Below, one piece after another: positions 17,480 through 25,934 of a stretch of DNA of 42,266 nt (positions are counted from its first letter, which is position 1; every line of letters begins with the position of its first letter). The DNA comes from Bryobacteraceae bacterium. Lineage in GTDB: Bacteria > Acidobacteriota > Terriglobia > Bryobacterales > Bryobacteraceae. Location of the stretch: contig JABAQT010000085.1 in NCBI GenBank assembly GCA_019187195.1, positions 1 through 42,266 on the forward strand, written 5' to 3'. The translations under genes were made by a program, and so were the position numbers. The notes under the pieces are model-generated. The model had not been told where the DNA came from, did no database searches, and saw only the letters and a program-made list of their open reading frames with translations.

Positions 17480-17536
17480 ACGGGAAACTCCTCCACCTAG
17501 ATTTTCAACGCGCCTCGCAATCGTTTGGTTCGTAAA
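17449..17536. repeat. Direct repeat GGTTCGTAAA flanking the subtilase upstream region
   Basis: The ten-base sequence occurs at 17449-17458, inside the hairpin loop, and again at 17527-17536, near the end of the agmatine deiminase gene. The copies are 78 bases apart. A shared regulator site is possible; chance is not excluded. Confidence 0.4.
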
Positions 17537-17542
17537 AATTTG

Positions 17543-18619
17543 TTAAGCACCCCCCGCCGGTTGCTGTTGGGTGGCGCAGTGCAACGCTCCCAATCCGAGC
17601 ACCAAGTCCCGGCAGAACACTGGAACAATTTCGCGATCCGGAAACAGGCGCGCCAGCACCTGGAGGGCAATGCGGTCCGCCGGATCGTTGAACACGGGCA
17701 CAAGCACCAATCCGTTGGCGATATAGAAGTTCGCATAGCTTGCGGGCAGCCTTTGACCCGCAAACATCACAGGGCGAGGCATGGGCAGTTTCACCACATC
17801 GAGCGGTTTGCCGTCCTGATCGGACATCTTGCGCAGCAATCGGAAGTTCTCCGCGAGCGGGAAAAAGTTCGCGTCTTCCTTGTCAGTTTCCGAGGCGATT
17901 ACGACGGTGCGGGGAGCCACGAATCTGGCCAGATCGTCGATGTGGCCGTGGGTATCGTCGCCCGCAATTCCGTTCCTGAGCCACAGCACATGACTGACCC
18001 CGAGGTAGTCCGCGAAGAGGCGCTCGAGGTCATCGCGGGATATTCCCGGATTGCGCGCCTGGACGGGGCTGAGAAGGCACTCTTCGGTGGTGAGCAATGT
18101 GCCGCTGCCATTCACGTCGATAGCGCCGCCTTCGAGTACGACATGACGTTTTCCAGCCATCGACTTGAAATATGGCAGTTTCAGCCGGTCGCGCAGCCGC
18201 AACGGGATAACGCTGTCGCGAGCATGATTCGCATATTTGGCCCAGCCGTTGAAGCGCCAGTGGGTCATCGCCACACGCCCGTCCAGGCGCCGCACGAAGA
18301 TGGGGCAATAGTCCCTTGTCCAACTCCTATCGGTGGGGAAGCGGAAAAACTCCACTTGCTCCATGCGAGCGCCGCACTTGTCGAGGACCGCGCGCGCGGA
18401 TCGCCCGGCGCGTTCGTGTTCTATCAGGATTCGCACTTTCTCGACACGCGAAAGATAGCGCACGATCTCGCCGTACACCCAAGGTATGGGCGCGAACTTG
18501 CCGGGCCAGTCGGAGCGTTCATGAGGCCAGGCGATCCAGGTCGCTTCGTGGGGTTCCCACTCTGCCGGCATGCGGTAGCCGGACGCCGCCGGGGTCTTCT
18601 CTTCCACTACTTTCCCCAC
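17543..18619 (-). CDS. aguA: Agmatine deiminase
   Basis: 358 aa. Hydrolyses agmatine to N-carbamoylputrescine and ammonia in the polyamine pathway. PF04371-type features: MPAEWEPHEATWIAWPH (~17-33), DRSWTRDYCPIF (97-108), EGGAIDVNG, the GDDTHGHIDD block (His224/His226), and the catalytic cysteine Cys348 in ALHCATQQQPA. The GTG at 18619 overlaps the end of aguB by 13 bases, suggesting coupling. An ATG at 18571 (MPAEW) is the alternative start. No signal peptide, so cytosolic. Gene order is aguB then aguA, giving the last two steps of arginine-derived putrescine synthesis. Members of this family also include peptidylarginine deiminases, but the paired amidase favours agmatine. Confidence 0.9.
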   Translation of the reverse strand: MGKVVEEKTPAASGYRMPAEWEPHEATWIAWPHERSDWPGKFAPIPWVYGEIVRYLSRVEKVRILIEHERAGRSARAVLDKCGARMEQVEFFRFPTDRSWTRDYCPIFVRRLDGRVAMTHWRFNGWAKYANHARDSVIPLRLRDRLKLPYFKSMAGKRHVVLEGGAIDVNGSGTLLTTEECLLSPVQARNPGISRDDLERLFADYLGVSHVLWLRNGIAGDDTHGHIDDLARFVAPRTVVIASETDKEDANFFPLAENFRLLRKMSDQDGKPLDVVKLPMPRPVMFAGQRLPASYANFYIANGLVLVPVFNDPADRIALQVLARLFPDREIVPVFCRDLVLGLGALHCATQQQPAGGA

Positions 18620-19500
18620 CGTTCGAGGACCGGCGAGTAGGCGTCGATGCGACGGTCGCGGAAGAACGGCCAGTTGCGCCGCACTTCTTCGGAGCGCCGC
18701 GGATCGATTTCGGCGATCAGAATCTCTTCCTGATCCACGGAAGCTTCGGCAATCACCTGGCCGAACGGGCCGGCGACAAAGGAGGAGCCCCAGAATTCGA
18801 TGCCGGCGTCCGACGGGCCTTTCTCGAAGCCGACGCGGTTCACCGCCGCGACATAAACGCCATTGGCGATCGCGTGACCGCGCTGGATGGTGCGCCAGGC
18901 GTCGCGCTGGGCGGCGCCGAACTCCTCCTTCTCATGGGGATGCCACCCGATAGCCGTGGGGTAGAACAACACGCTCGCCCCCAGCATCGCCGTCGCCCGC
19001 GCGCCCTCCGGATACCACTGGTCCCAGCAGATTTGGACGCCGATGCGGCCGAACCGGGTGTCGAAATTCAGGAATCCCAGATCGCCGGGGGTGAAGTAGA
19101 ACTTTTCATAAAAAGAAGGGTCGTCGGGGATGTGCATTTTCCGGTAGATGCCCTGCAATTCCCCGCCGGCTCCGATGACGGCGGCCGTGTTGTGATAGAG
19201 TCCCGCGGCGCGCTTCTCGAAAAGCGAGGCGATCACCACCACTCCCAGTTGTTTCGCCAGTTTTCCCAACCGCTCCGTCGAGGGTCCGGGTACAGGTTCG
19301 GCGAGATCAAACAGTTCCGCGTCCTCGACACGGCAGAAATACCGGGAGCGGAACAACTCCTGAAGGCAGATGACCTGCGCGGACCGCGAGGCGGCCTCCC
19401 GGACTCGTTCCTCGGCTTTTTCCAGGTTTTCCTCCGGGTTGGTGGAGCAGGACATCTGCACCAGGCCAATCCGGAATTTCTGTCCCTCGGTAGACGGCAT
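18607..19500 (-). CDS. aguB: N-carbamoylputrescine amidase
   Basis: 297 aa from ATG 19500 (MPSTEGQKFRIGLVQM). Earlier in-frame codons read into the upstream gene and were not used. Nitrilase-superfamily triad: Glu48 in CLQELF, Lys121 in YRKMHIPD, Cys158 in VQICWDQWYPE. The CWDQWYPE block and HIPDDPSFYEKFYF are typical of N-carbamoylputrescine amidase, which makes putrescine, CO2 and ammonia. The protein should be cytosolic. It ends inside the aguA start, and its own start is 22 bases after the DUF3108 gene, so a three-gene transcript is likely. Length and motifs are normal. Confidence 0.92.
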   Translation of the reverse strand: MPSTEGQKFRIGLVQMSCSTNPEENLEKAEERVREAASRSAQVICLQELFRSRYFCRVEDAELFDLAEPVPGPSTERLGKLAKQLGVVVIASLFEKRAAGLYHNTAAVIGAGGELQGIYRKMHIPDDPSFYEKFYFTPGDLGFLNFDTRFGRIGVQICWDQWYPEGARATAMLGASVLFYPTAIGWHPHEKEEFGAAQRDAWRTIQRGHAIANGVYVAAVNRVGFEKGPSDAGIEFWGSSFVAGPFGQVIAEASVDQEEILIAEIDPRRSEEVRRNWPFFRDRRIDAYSPVLERWGK

Positions 19501-19522
19501 AAGTTCCCATTTTAGCCGTCCC

Positions 19523-20308
19523 CTAGCCGGAACCCAGTTTCTCGAGTTGGAGGGAAATGGTGCCCACTGGAAACCCCAGCCGGACACGCACCTGTACAAG
19601 GACCTTGCGGTCGTCGTCGGAGAGCCATAGAAGCAGCCTGCCCTTGCGCTTGTAGAGAACATCATTGAAGAGATTCGCTTCGTAGCGGACGGTGTCGAAG
19701 GTTCCCGCCGGGGTGGTGATCTTCTCTTTTTCCTGCGCTTCGATCCTGGCGGAGACGACGCGTTTGCCATCGGTGACGGGCAGATGCGTCAGTTGGCCGA
19801 CGGGAAGTTTCAGGGAGCGCAGACGGTTGAGGGCGGCTACGATATCATGCACGCAATCGGGTATGTCGAGTTCCTTTTGCAGGGCGATGGAGTTCTTGAC
19901 CAGATCGCGCTCGAGGTAGTTGAGCTTCCTGGTGTCGCGGTGATAGATGATGGAGGTTTCGCGCCGCCTGCTTCCCTCCTCGGCTTTCATGTAGGTGGTA
20001 TCCGCGCAGAAGCCGGAATCGTAGAAGGTGCGGTAATCATCGTTCACACGGTAGAGCTTCGATACCAGGCCGGTCGATTCCAGGTGCAGGTCCGCCTGCC
20101 AGGAGCCTCCCGGCTGAGGAGTGCGCGTCAGGGTTGCGGTGCCTGCGCGCACGAGACGCCATTCGACGCTCAGTTGGAAGGACTCGACGGGCTTCGGCTG
20201 CCCGTACATCTCAGGAGAGGGGTGCGAAGGAGCCTGTGCCCGCACCGGCGCCAACAGAACAGCGCAAGCCAGTAAGGAGATCCAGCGATGGTTGCCCGGG
20301 CGTCTCAT
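19523..20308 (-). CDS. Exported DUF3108 protein
   Basis: 261 aa from ATG 20308, picked because a signal peptide follows (MRRPGNHRWISLLACAVLLAPVRAQA); longer in-frame starts add an unlikely leader. DUF3108 features include SVEWRLVRAGTATL, the block RVNDDYRTFYD, and the C-terminal TPAGTFDTVRYEANLFN followed by a strand-rich end (GRLLLWLSDDDRKVLVQVRVRL). The predicted fold is a beta-rich periplasmic protein. Function of DUF3108 is not established; some links to envelope biogenesis are suspected. It is first in a run with aguB and aguA, an unusual place for an exported protein. Confidence 0.85.
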   Translation of the reverse strand: MRRPGNHRWISLLACAVLLAPVRAQAPSHPSPEMYGQPKPVESFQLSVEWRLVRAGTATLTRTPQPGGSWQADLHLESTGLVSKLYRVNDDYRTFYDSGFCADTTYMKAEEGSRRRETSIIYHRDTRKLNYLERDLVKNSIALQKELDIPDCVHDIVAALNRLRSLKLPVGQLTHLPVTDGKRVVSARIEAQEKEKITTPAGTFDTVRYEANLFNDVLYKRKGRLLLWLSDDDRKVLVQVRVRLGFPVGTISLQLEKLGSG

Positions 20309-20504
20309 GAACTCATTGAGTTTGGCAGACCGGACGCGGCATTGGCAACCTTGTCTCTCCATCCCAGGGGAAGCCCCAGTCAACCGAAGTCCGCGCCTGT
20401 GTTAACGCTAGACGCACCGCTCTCCCTTCCGGTTTCAGTCGCGGCCAATAGCCATTCACCAAGGCGTGCTAGTTTAGTATGGAGCAAAGGAAACCCTACT
20501 CTCC

Positions 20505-21302
20505 ATGCGCCGCATCGCCTGGCTCACCGATCCCCACCTGAGCTATGTTCCGCCTCAAGCCTCATCGGAGTTTCTCGAGTCGCTGAACGGCCTCCCCGTC
20601 GATGCCATCTTTCTTGGAGGAGACATCAGCGAGGCCTCGCGGCTGCTGCTGGATCTTTCCGAGCTTTCCGCCCGTGTTCACAAACCGGTTTACTTCGTTC
20701 TCGGCAGCCACGACTACTACCGCAGCTCCATCGCCTCGGTACGCTTTCAAACCGCGCAACTGTGCGCGCGAATGCCGAATCTCACCTGGCTCAACCAGGC
20801 GGGAGTGGTGGAGTTGACGACGCAGACGGCGCTGGTGGGTCATGACGGCTGGGGGGACGGGCTACAGGGATCGGTCGAGGAAGCGGTCCCCATGAACGAT
20901 GAGTTGCAGATCGAGGAGTTGACCTCGTTTGACAGGCACACTCTCTTCGCCAAGCTCAATGAACTCGGCAGGGAGGCGGCGAACCATCTGCACCGGAGCC
21001 TTTCCGCGGCGGTGGAGAATTATCCGAACATCTGCCTGCTCACGCATGTGCCGCCGTTTCGCGAGGCATGCTGGTTCGAGGGCGCAATCGCCTCGGACGG
21101 CATACTGGCGCGCGCCGTATGCGCCGCCGCCGGCGCGGTGATCGAGCAAGTGATGAAAGGCCATCCGGAGCGCCAACTGACCGTGCTTTGCGGGCACACG
21201 CACAGCCCCGGCTTCGCCCAGGTTCTGCCGAACGTGCAGGTGTGGACCGGAGCGGCGCAATATGGGCAGCCGCGCGTGCAGCGGCTGTTCTGGGTGCCGT
21301 GA
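20505..21302 (+). CDS. Calcineurin-like metallophosphoesterase with GSHD variant
   Basis: 265 aa from ATG 20505 (MRRIAWLTDPHLSYV). Dimetal phosphoesterase motifs are D9-x-H11, GGD ending at D40, GSHD at 67-70, THVPPF and GHTHSPG. The usual GNH[DE] has Ser68 in place of the metal-bridging Asn, which may alter metal binding or activity. There is no signal peptide, so a cytosolic enzyme is likely; substrates in this superfamily range from nucleotides to phosphoproteins and cannot be read from sequence. The beta-lactamase-like gene starts eight bases after its stop, suggesting a shared transcript. Confidence 0.88.
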   Translation: MRRIAWLTDPHLSYVPPQASSEFLESLNGLPVDAIFLGGDISEASRLLLDLSELSARVHKPVYFVLGSHDYYRSSIASVRFQTAQLCARMPNLTWLNQAGVVELTTQTALVGHDGWGDGLQGSVEEAVPMNDELQIEELTSFDRHTLFAKLNELGREAANHLHRSLSAAVENYPNICLLTHVPPFREACWFEGAIASDGILARAVCAAAGAVIEQVMKGHPERQLTVLCGHTHSPGFAQVLPNVQVWTGAAQYGQPRVQRLFWVP

Positions 21303-21310
21303 CATTTGCC

Positions 21311-22213
21311 ATGCATTTTGTTTTCTTGCTACTGGCAGCGGCGGTTCCCGCCGCTCAGCCGGCCGGGCCTTCCGCCGGCTTTGAGCGGCGTATCGCGAAC
21401 GTGATCGCGCGCGCTCCGGGCACGGTCAGCCTGTTTGCGAAGAACCTCGACACGGGGCGGAGCTATGGAGTACGCGCGGACGATAAAGTGCGCACGGCAA
21501 GCACCATCAAGCTCCCGATCATGGTTGCGGTCTTTGGAGAGGCGGAGGCGGGGAGAGTTCACTGGACGGACGAAACCACTCTACGCGAGGAGGACAAGAT
21601 CTCGGGGTCCGGAATTCTGCGCGAGTTTTCGCCGGGCGACAGGATACCACTCGTCGATCTGGTTCACCTGATGATCGTCGTCAGCGACAACACCGCCACC
21701 AACCTGGTATTGGACCGGGTCCCGGCGGACACAGTGAACCGCTACATGGACCAGTACGGCCTGCCGGACACGCGCTGCCTGCGGAAGATTCTGGGAGATC
21801 GCAATCAACTCAAGGCGGCGAACGGCTACAGCGAGGCGGGCAGGCTCGAGCGGAACAAGCGCTATGGAATCGGCGTCTCGACGCCTCGGGAGATGGTTTC
21901 GCTGCTCGAAAGGATCGAGCGAGGCCAGGCCGTCAGCCCCGCCGCGTCGAAGGAGATGATCGCCATCCTCAAGCGGCAGCATTACACCGAAGGGATCGGA
22001 CGCAGGCTCGGCGATACGCCGGTGGCCTCGAAATCCGGGGCTCTCGACGCGCTGCGAAGCGACGTGGGAATCGTCTATTCAAAGCACGGCCGCATCGCGA
22101 TGGCGATCACCGTCGATGGCATGAAGAGGGTGGATTGGTCCCCCGACAACCCGGGGCATCTCACTATCTCGGCCATTGCCGGCATTCTGATCGAGGGGCT
22201 CGCCAGCCCATAG
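21311..22213 (+). CDS. Class A beta-lactamase-like serine hydrolase
   Basis: 300 aa from ATG 21311, chosen because a signal peptide follows (MHFVFLLLAAAVPAA). Motifs: S64-T-I-K67 nucleophile, S125-D-N127, and K241-S-G in place of KTG. Glu175 in GYSEAG aligns by position with the deacylating Glu166 of TEM, but the usual partner Asn of the ExxxN motif is missing. It should act in the periplasm. It may hydrolyse beta-lactams, or be a peptidoglycan-related homologue; sequence alone cannot decide. It lies directly after the metallophosphoesterase gene and before an ADOP permease. Confidence 0.85.
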   Translation: MHFVFLLLAAAVPAAQPAGPSAGFERRIANVIARAPGTVSLFAKNLDTGRSYGVRADDKVRTASTIKLPIMVAVFGEAEAGRVHWTDETTLREEDKISGSGILREFSPGDRIPLVDLVHLMIVVSDNTATNLVLDRVPADTVNRYMDQYGLPDTRCLRKILGDRNQLKAANGYSEAGRLERNKRYGIGVSTPREMVSLLERIERGQAVSPAASKEMIAILKRQHYTEGIGRRLGDTPVASKSGALDALRSDVGIVYSKHGRIAMAITVDGMKRVDWSPDNPGHLTISAIAGILIEGLASP

Positions 22214-22253
22214 AAATTCACAACTCGGGCGGAACCATCCGGTGGACGTCTCG

Positions 22254-22259
22254 TATATA
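22254..22259 (+). promoter_or_regulatory. -10-like TATATA close to the ADOP start codon
   Basis: TATATA ends only five bases before ATG 22265. A start of transcription 6-8 bases downstream would fall at the initiation codon and give a leaderless mRNA. No purine-rich ribosome binding site precedes the ATG, consistent with that. No clear -35 box is seen. Confidence 0.4.
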
Positions 22260-22264
22260 GGGCT

Positions 22265-24709
22265 ATGCGTGATCTCGAGTACGCTTTGCGGATGCTCCGG
22301 CGCAGCCCGGGATTCACTGCCGCCGCCGTTCTCTGTCTCGCCCTCGGCATCGGCTCGACCAGCGCCATCTTCAGCATCGTCAACGCCGTGGTTCTGCGCC
22401 CGCTGCCCTATCGGGACCCGCAGCGCCTGATCCGGCTCTATACGGAATTCCCCGCATTCCCCAATGGCGGCCTGCGGAGGTTCTGGGCTTCGCCGCCGGA
22501 ATTCCTGGAACTGCGGCGCGACCTGAAATCGTGGGCTTCCTTGGATGCCTGGACCACCAGCGGAATCAACCTGGGCGGAGGGCGGGAGCCCGTGCGTCTC
22601 CAGGGAGCCTTTGTTTCCGGGGGCCTGCTTGAGGAACTCGGTGTGCGGCCCATAATGGGCCGGTTGCTGACGCCGGAGGACGGCACGCCGCAGGCCCCGC
22701 TCACAGCCGTGATCTCCTTCGGAGCGTGGCAACGCGTCTTTGGAGGCGATCCAGGCATCGTCCATCGGGAAGTGAAACTGAACGGGGCGCCCTGCAACAT
22801 AGTGGGGGTGATGCCGTCGGGCTTCCAGTTTCCACCCGGCGAAGTGGATGCCGTGGAAGTCTGGGCGCCTCTTCAGCTCAATCCCGCGAATCCGGGTGGA
22901 CGAGGTTCCCATTTTCTCTACCTGCTGGGACGGCTCCGCGATGGAGTCGACGCCGGCCACGCGCGGGAGGAACTTGTGCAGTATGTCAACGCGGAAGGCT
23001 CCAAGTCTTCGCCCAACACACACACGTTCCATCCGAAGCTGCACCCGATCGTGGCCTACCCGCTCCACAGTGAAGTAGTCGGAAACGTGAGGCCGGCCAT
23101 GCTCACGATGCTCGGCGCGGTGGTCTTCGTGCTGCTCATCTCATGCGCCAACGTGGCCAATCTTCTGCTGGCGCGTGCCGAGGGGCGGCAGAGGGAGATC
23201 AGCATCCGCACCGCGATGGGCGCGGACTTCGGCGTACTTTCGCGGCAGTTCCTCACGGAAGGCGTGTTGCTGTCGCTGTTCGGGGCGGCTCCCGGTCTGC
23301 TTCTTGCCGCCGGCGGATTGCGCCTGATCGTGCGCCTGAATGCGGACAGCATCCCGCGAGCGGTGGAGGTCGGCGTGGACTGGCAGGTGCTTCTGTTCAC
23401 GCTGGGCGTATCCGCGGCGACCGGCATCTTTTTCGGGCTGGCGCCGCTGCTGCATCGCTTTGGGAAGAGCGCCGGCGATTGCCTGAAAGCCGCCGGCGGC
23501 CGCGCCACCGCGCCGGTTGAGGCCAACCGGTTCCGCCAAGCCATGGCCGCCGGAGAGCTTGCGCTCGCGCTGGTATTGCTGATCGGGGCCGGTCTCATGA
23601 TGCGGGCATTCTGGAAGTTGCAGGCTACCGGAATCGGGATGCGCCCGGATCACGTGCTAACGATGGCTATCGCCCTGCCGGAGACCGTGTACAAGGAGAA
23701 CGAGCGCGCCGTCCAGTTCTGGGAGCAGGTGCTGCAACGCGTGAACGCTCTGCCGGGTGTCACGGCGGCTACCATGCTGAACGGCACACCGCCCATCCGG
23801 CCGCTGAACGCCAACGACACGCAGATCGAGGGCTTCGTGCAACAGGAGGGCGGCCCGCGCCAGAACATCGACTTCTATCAGGTTACGGACCACAGGTTCC
23901 TTGAAGCGACGGGAGCACGGCTTATCGAGGGCCGTGTCTTTGATCAACGGGACGGCTCCGGCGCTCCGCCCGTGGTTGTGGTGAACCAGACCATGGCCCG
24001 CACCTACTGGCCGGGACAGAGCCCTATAGGAAAGCGTATCCGGCCGGGTTTTCGCGGTCCGTGGCAGACGGTTATCGGCGTTGTGGGAGACGTGAAGAAT
24101 GCGGGCATCGATAAGCCTGCCGGCAGCGAACTGTTTCTTGACTATCGCCAGACGCAGGGCTTCGGGATTCGCAGCGCCGTGCTGTGCGTCCGCACGCGCG
24201 GGGAGCCGCTGGACCTTTACCGCCTGGTGCGGGGCGAAGTCGCCGCTGTTGACCCGAATCTGCCGGTGGCTAAGGTGCGCACATTCGAGGACATCGTCGA
24301 GGCGGCTAACGCGCGGCCGCGCTTCCTCGCGTTCCTGCTTTCGCTTTTTTCGGGCGTCGCGCTGCTCTTGGCTGCTCTCGGCATCTATGGCGTCATGTCG
24401 TACGTTGTGGCGCTTCGCACCAACGAATTCGGGATACGGATGGCCATCGGCGCCCAGCGTGCGGATGTGCTGAAGCTGGTGCTGAGGGAAGGGATCGTTC
24501 TCGGGAGCGCGGGCATTGCCGCCGGTGCATTGGGCGCCATTGCGCTGACACGCTTCCTGCGCGGACTCCTGTACGGTGTGGATGCCCTTGATCCATTCAC
24601 CTTCGCGGCGATGGCCGCGGCGCTGGGGGTTACGGTGCTGCTGGCGTGTTTCCTGCCGGCGCGCCATGCGACGAGAGTGGACCCGATGACCGCGCTGCGC
24701 TACGAATAG
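22265..24709 (+). CDS. ADOP-type ABC transporter permease (MacB/FtsX, duplicated)
   Basis: 814 aa. The N-terminus MRDLEYALRMLRRSPGFTAAA with LALGIGSTSAIFSIVNAVLRP-like residues is the hallmark of acidobacterial duplicated orphan permeases. The first helix (~20-42) is followed by a large periplasmic MacB_PCD domain (~50-240). FtsX helices are near 280-310, 330-350 and 375-395, with a second copy of the same set from ~425 to the end (FGIRMAIGAQRADVLKLVLREG at ~720). No ATPase gene is nearby, as usual for this family. The relatives act in efflux, lipoprotein release or signalling; a substrate cannot be assigned. Length is typical. Confidence 0.92.
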   Translation: MRDLEYALRMLRRSPGFTAAAVLCLALGIGSTSAIFSIVNAVVLRPLPYRDPQRLIRLYTEFPAFPNGGLRRFWASPPEFLELRRDLKSWASLDAWTTSGINLGGGREPVRLQGAFVSGGLLEELGVRPIMGRLLTPEDGTPQAPLTAVISFGAWQRVFGGDPGIVHREVKLNGAPCNIVGVMPSGFQFPPGEVDAVEVWAPLQLNPANPGGRGSHFLYLLGRLRDGVDAGHAREELVQYVNAEGSKSSPNTHTFHPKLHPIVAYPLHSEVVGNVRPAMLTMLGAVVFVLLISCANVANLLLARAEGRQREISIRTAMGADFGVLSRQFLTEGVLLSLFGAAPGLLLAAGGLRLIVRLNADSIPRAVEVGVDWQVLLFTLGVSAATGIFFGLAPLLHRFGKSAGDCLKAAGGRATAPVEANRFRQAMAAGELALALVLLIGAGLMMRAFWKLQATGIGMRPDHVLTMAIALPETVYKENERAVQFWEQVLQRVNALPGVTAATMLNGTPPIRPLNANDTQIEGFVQQEGGPRQNIDFYQVTDHRFLEATGARLIEGRVFDQRDGSGAPPVVVVNQTMARTYWPGQSPIGKRIRPGFRGPWQTVIGVVGDVKNAGIDKPAGSELFLDYRQTQGFGIRSAVLCVRTRGEPLDLYRLVRGEVAAVDPNLPVAKVRTFEDIVEAANARPRFLAFLLSLFSGVALLLAALGIYGVMSYVVALRTNEFGIRMAIGAQRADVLKLVLREGIVLGSAGIAAGALGAIALTRFLRGLLYGVDALDPFTFAAMAAALGVTVLLACFLPARHATRVDPMTALRYE

Positions 24710-24789
24710 GGGAGGATCGCCGTTGGGGGAGAGACCGAACACACATGGCACACGCCTTGTAACGATGGATCAGGGGAGGCGGCTTTTGA

Positions 24790-25905
24790 CTACCCCAAAC
24801 CCTTGCGAAACCGTGCTGTGATTTCCGCGGCGCCGGCACGGTTCCAGGTTTCGTTCACCTGGAGCGAGAACCACTCGTTTGCGGGATCGCGCACGGTGAT
24901 GCCCGCCAGCAGAAGGCGCTGCTGGTAGACGAGCGCGTTGACTCCGCGCACACGCATCCGGAAGATGTTTGTTCCGTTGGGAACGCGCTCGACTTCGAAG
25001 TTCCGGTCCGCGGAGAGCGAGGCGATAACAGCTTCCGAGGTCTCGACGGCTTTCCGGTAACGGGCGGAAAAGCCATCGAAGTGATGGAGCGCGACGGCGG
25101 CAAAGGGCCACACCTCATTCAAGCCACCGCCGAACATGCGGCGAATGTGATAGGTGTCTTCGAGAAGCGCTTTCGGCCCGGCAAGGACGGCCCCGCTGGC
25201 GGCGTTGAAATACTTGTACATCGAGACGTACACCGTATCGAACAGAGCCGCATATTCCTTCACAGGAATTCCCGTGTAAGCGGATTCGAGAAAGATTCGA
25301 GCCCCGTCGAGGTGCGTTCCGACATGGTGTTCGCGCGCCCAGGCCGTAATCTTCTTCATGAGAGCAAAATCGAAACGCTCCCCCTGCCGGCGGCGCACGG
25401 GCGATTCGATCTGCAAAGCTCCGATGGGCACGGCGACGCGGCTCCCGGCCGCGCGTGAAGCGGCCTGCTCGACCTCCTCGAGAGTGAAGGCCGCCTTGCC
25501 GTGCGCAAGTGGAATCATGGCGAGCCCGCTCAGGGTCTGGGCGCAATCTCCACAGTCGTTGTAGAGGTGGGATTCGGCCTGCATCAGGACACGGCGCTTC
25601 TCTCCGGCGAGCAAGCGCACCGCGAGGTGGTTCGCGAGTGTGCCCGTAGGCATCCAGACGGCGTACTCCTTACCCAGTTCGGCAGCGACTCTGCGTTCGA
25701 GTTCGTTAACCACTCCCAGGCGCGAATAGCTGTCTTTGTGGAGGTTGCCGCCATCCGACAACCGCGCCAGTTGGGCCGCGTAGCCGGCGGCGGTGTGCGG
25801 TATGCCGTCTCCGGCGGCGATCACCTGACGGTCTTCCGAGGCTGAGGAGGGCGGCGCGGCGGCGGCCAGCCCCGCGGTGACGGCAACGAAATTTCTCCGC
25901 TTCAT
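24790..25905 (-). CDS. Exported threonine-aldolase-like PLP enzyme
   Basis: 371 aa from ATG 25905. The N-terminus MKRRNFVAVTAGLAAAAPP reads as a Tat-type leader, unusual for this family. The rest matches the beta-eliminating lyase/threonine aldolase fold: LGKEYAVWMPTGTLANHLAV (~77-96), SHLYNDC, HLDGAR with Asp200, and the PLP-binding Lys231 in VSMYKYFNAASGAVL. The MFGGGLNEVWPFA block also fits. A folded PLP enzyme could be carried by Tat to the periplasm. The substrate might be a beta-hydroxy amino acid but is not proven. It is divergent from the oxidoreductase gene at 25935 with only 29 bases between the starts. Confidence 0.85.
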   Translation of the reverse strand: MKRRNFVAVTAGLAAAAPPSSASEDRQVIAAGDGIPHTAAGYAAQLARLSDGGNLHKDSYSRLGVVNELERRVAAELGKEYAVWMPTGTLANHLAVRLLAGEKRRVLMQAESHLYNDCGDCAQTLSGLAMIPLAHGKAAFTLEEVEQAASRAAGSRVAVPIGALQIESPVRRRQGERFDFALMKKITAWAREHHVGTHLDGARIFLESAYTGIPVKEYAALFDTVYVSMYKYFNAASGAVLAGPKALLEDTYHIRRMFGGGLNEVWPFAAVALHHFDGFSARYRKAVETSEAVIASLSADRNFEVERVPNGTNIFRMRVRGVNALVYQQRLLLAGITVRDPANEWFSLQVNETWNRAGAAEITARFRKGLG

Positions 25906-25915
25906 CGCGGTCCAA

Positions 25916-25925
25916 ATGGTACCAT
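25916..25925. promoter_or_regulatory. Palindrome ATGGTACCAT between divergent starts
   Basis: A perfect 10-bp dyad sits in the middle of the 29-base spacer between the PLP enzyme and oxidoreductase genes. A single regulator bound there could act on both. Ribosome binding sites of both genes are weak. Confidence 0.35.
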
Positions 25926-25934
25926 GTTCTGTCT

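Noticed and set aside
22265..24709. Search for an ABC ATPase partner for the permease
   Set aside because: No Walker A/ABC signature gene is adjacent; ADOP permeases are normally orphan, so this is not an anomaly.
23657..24751. Minus-strand frame of 364 codons opposite the ADOP permease
   Set aside because: The permease frame is full length with both FtsX copies; the reverse frame has no domain.
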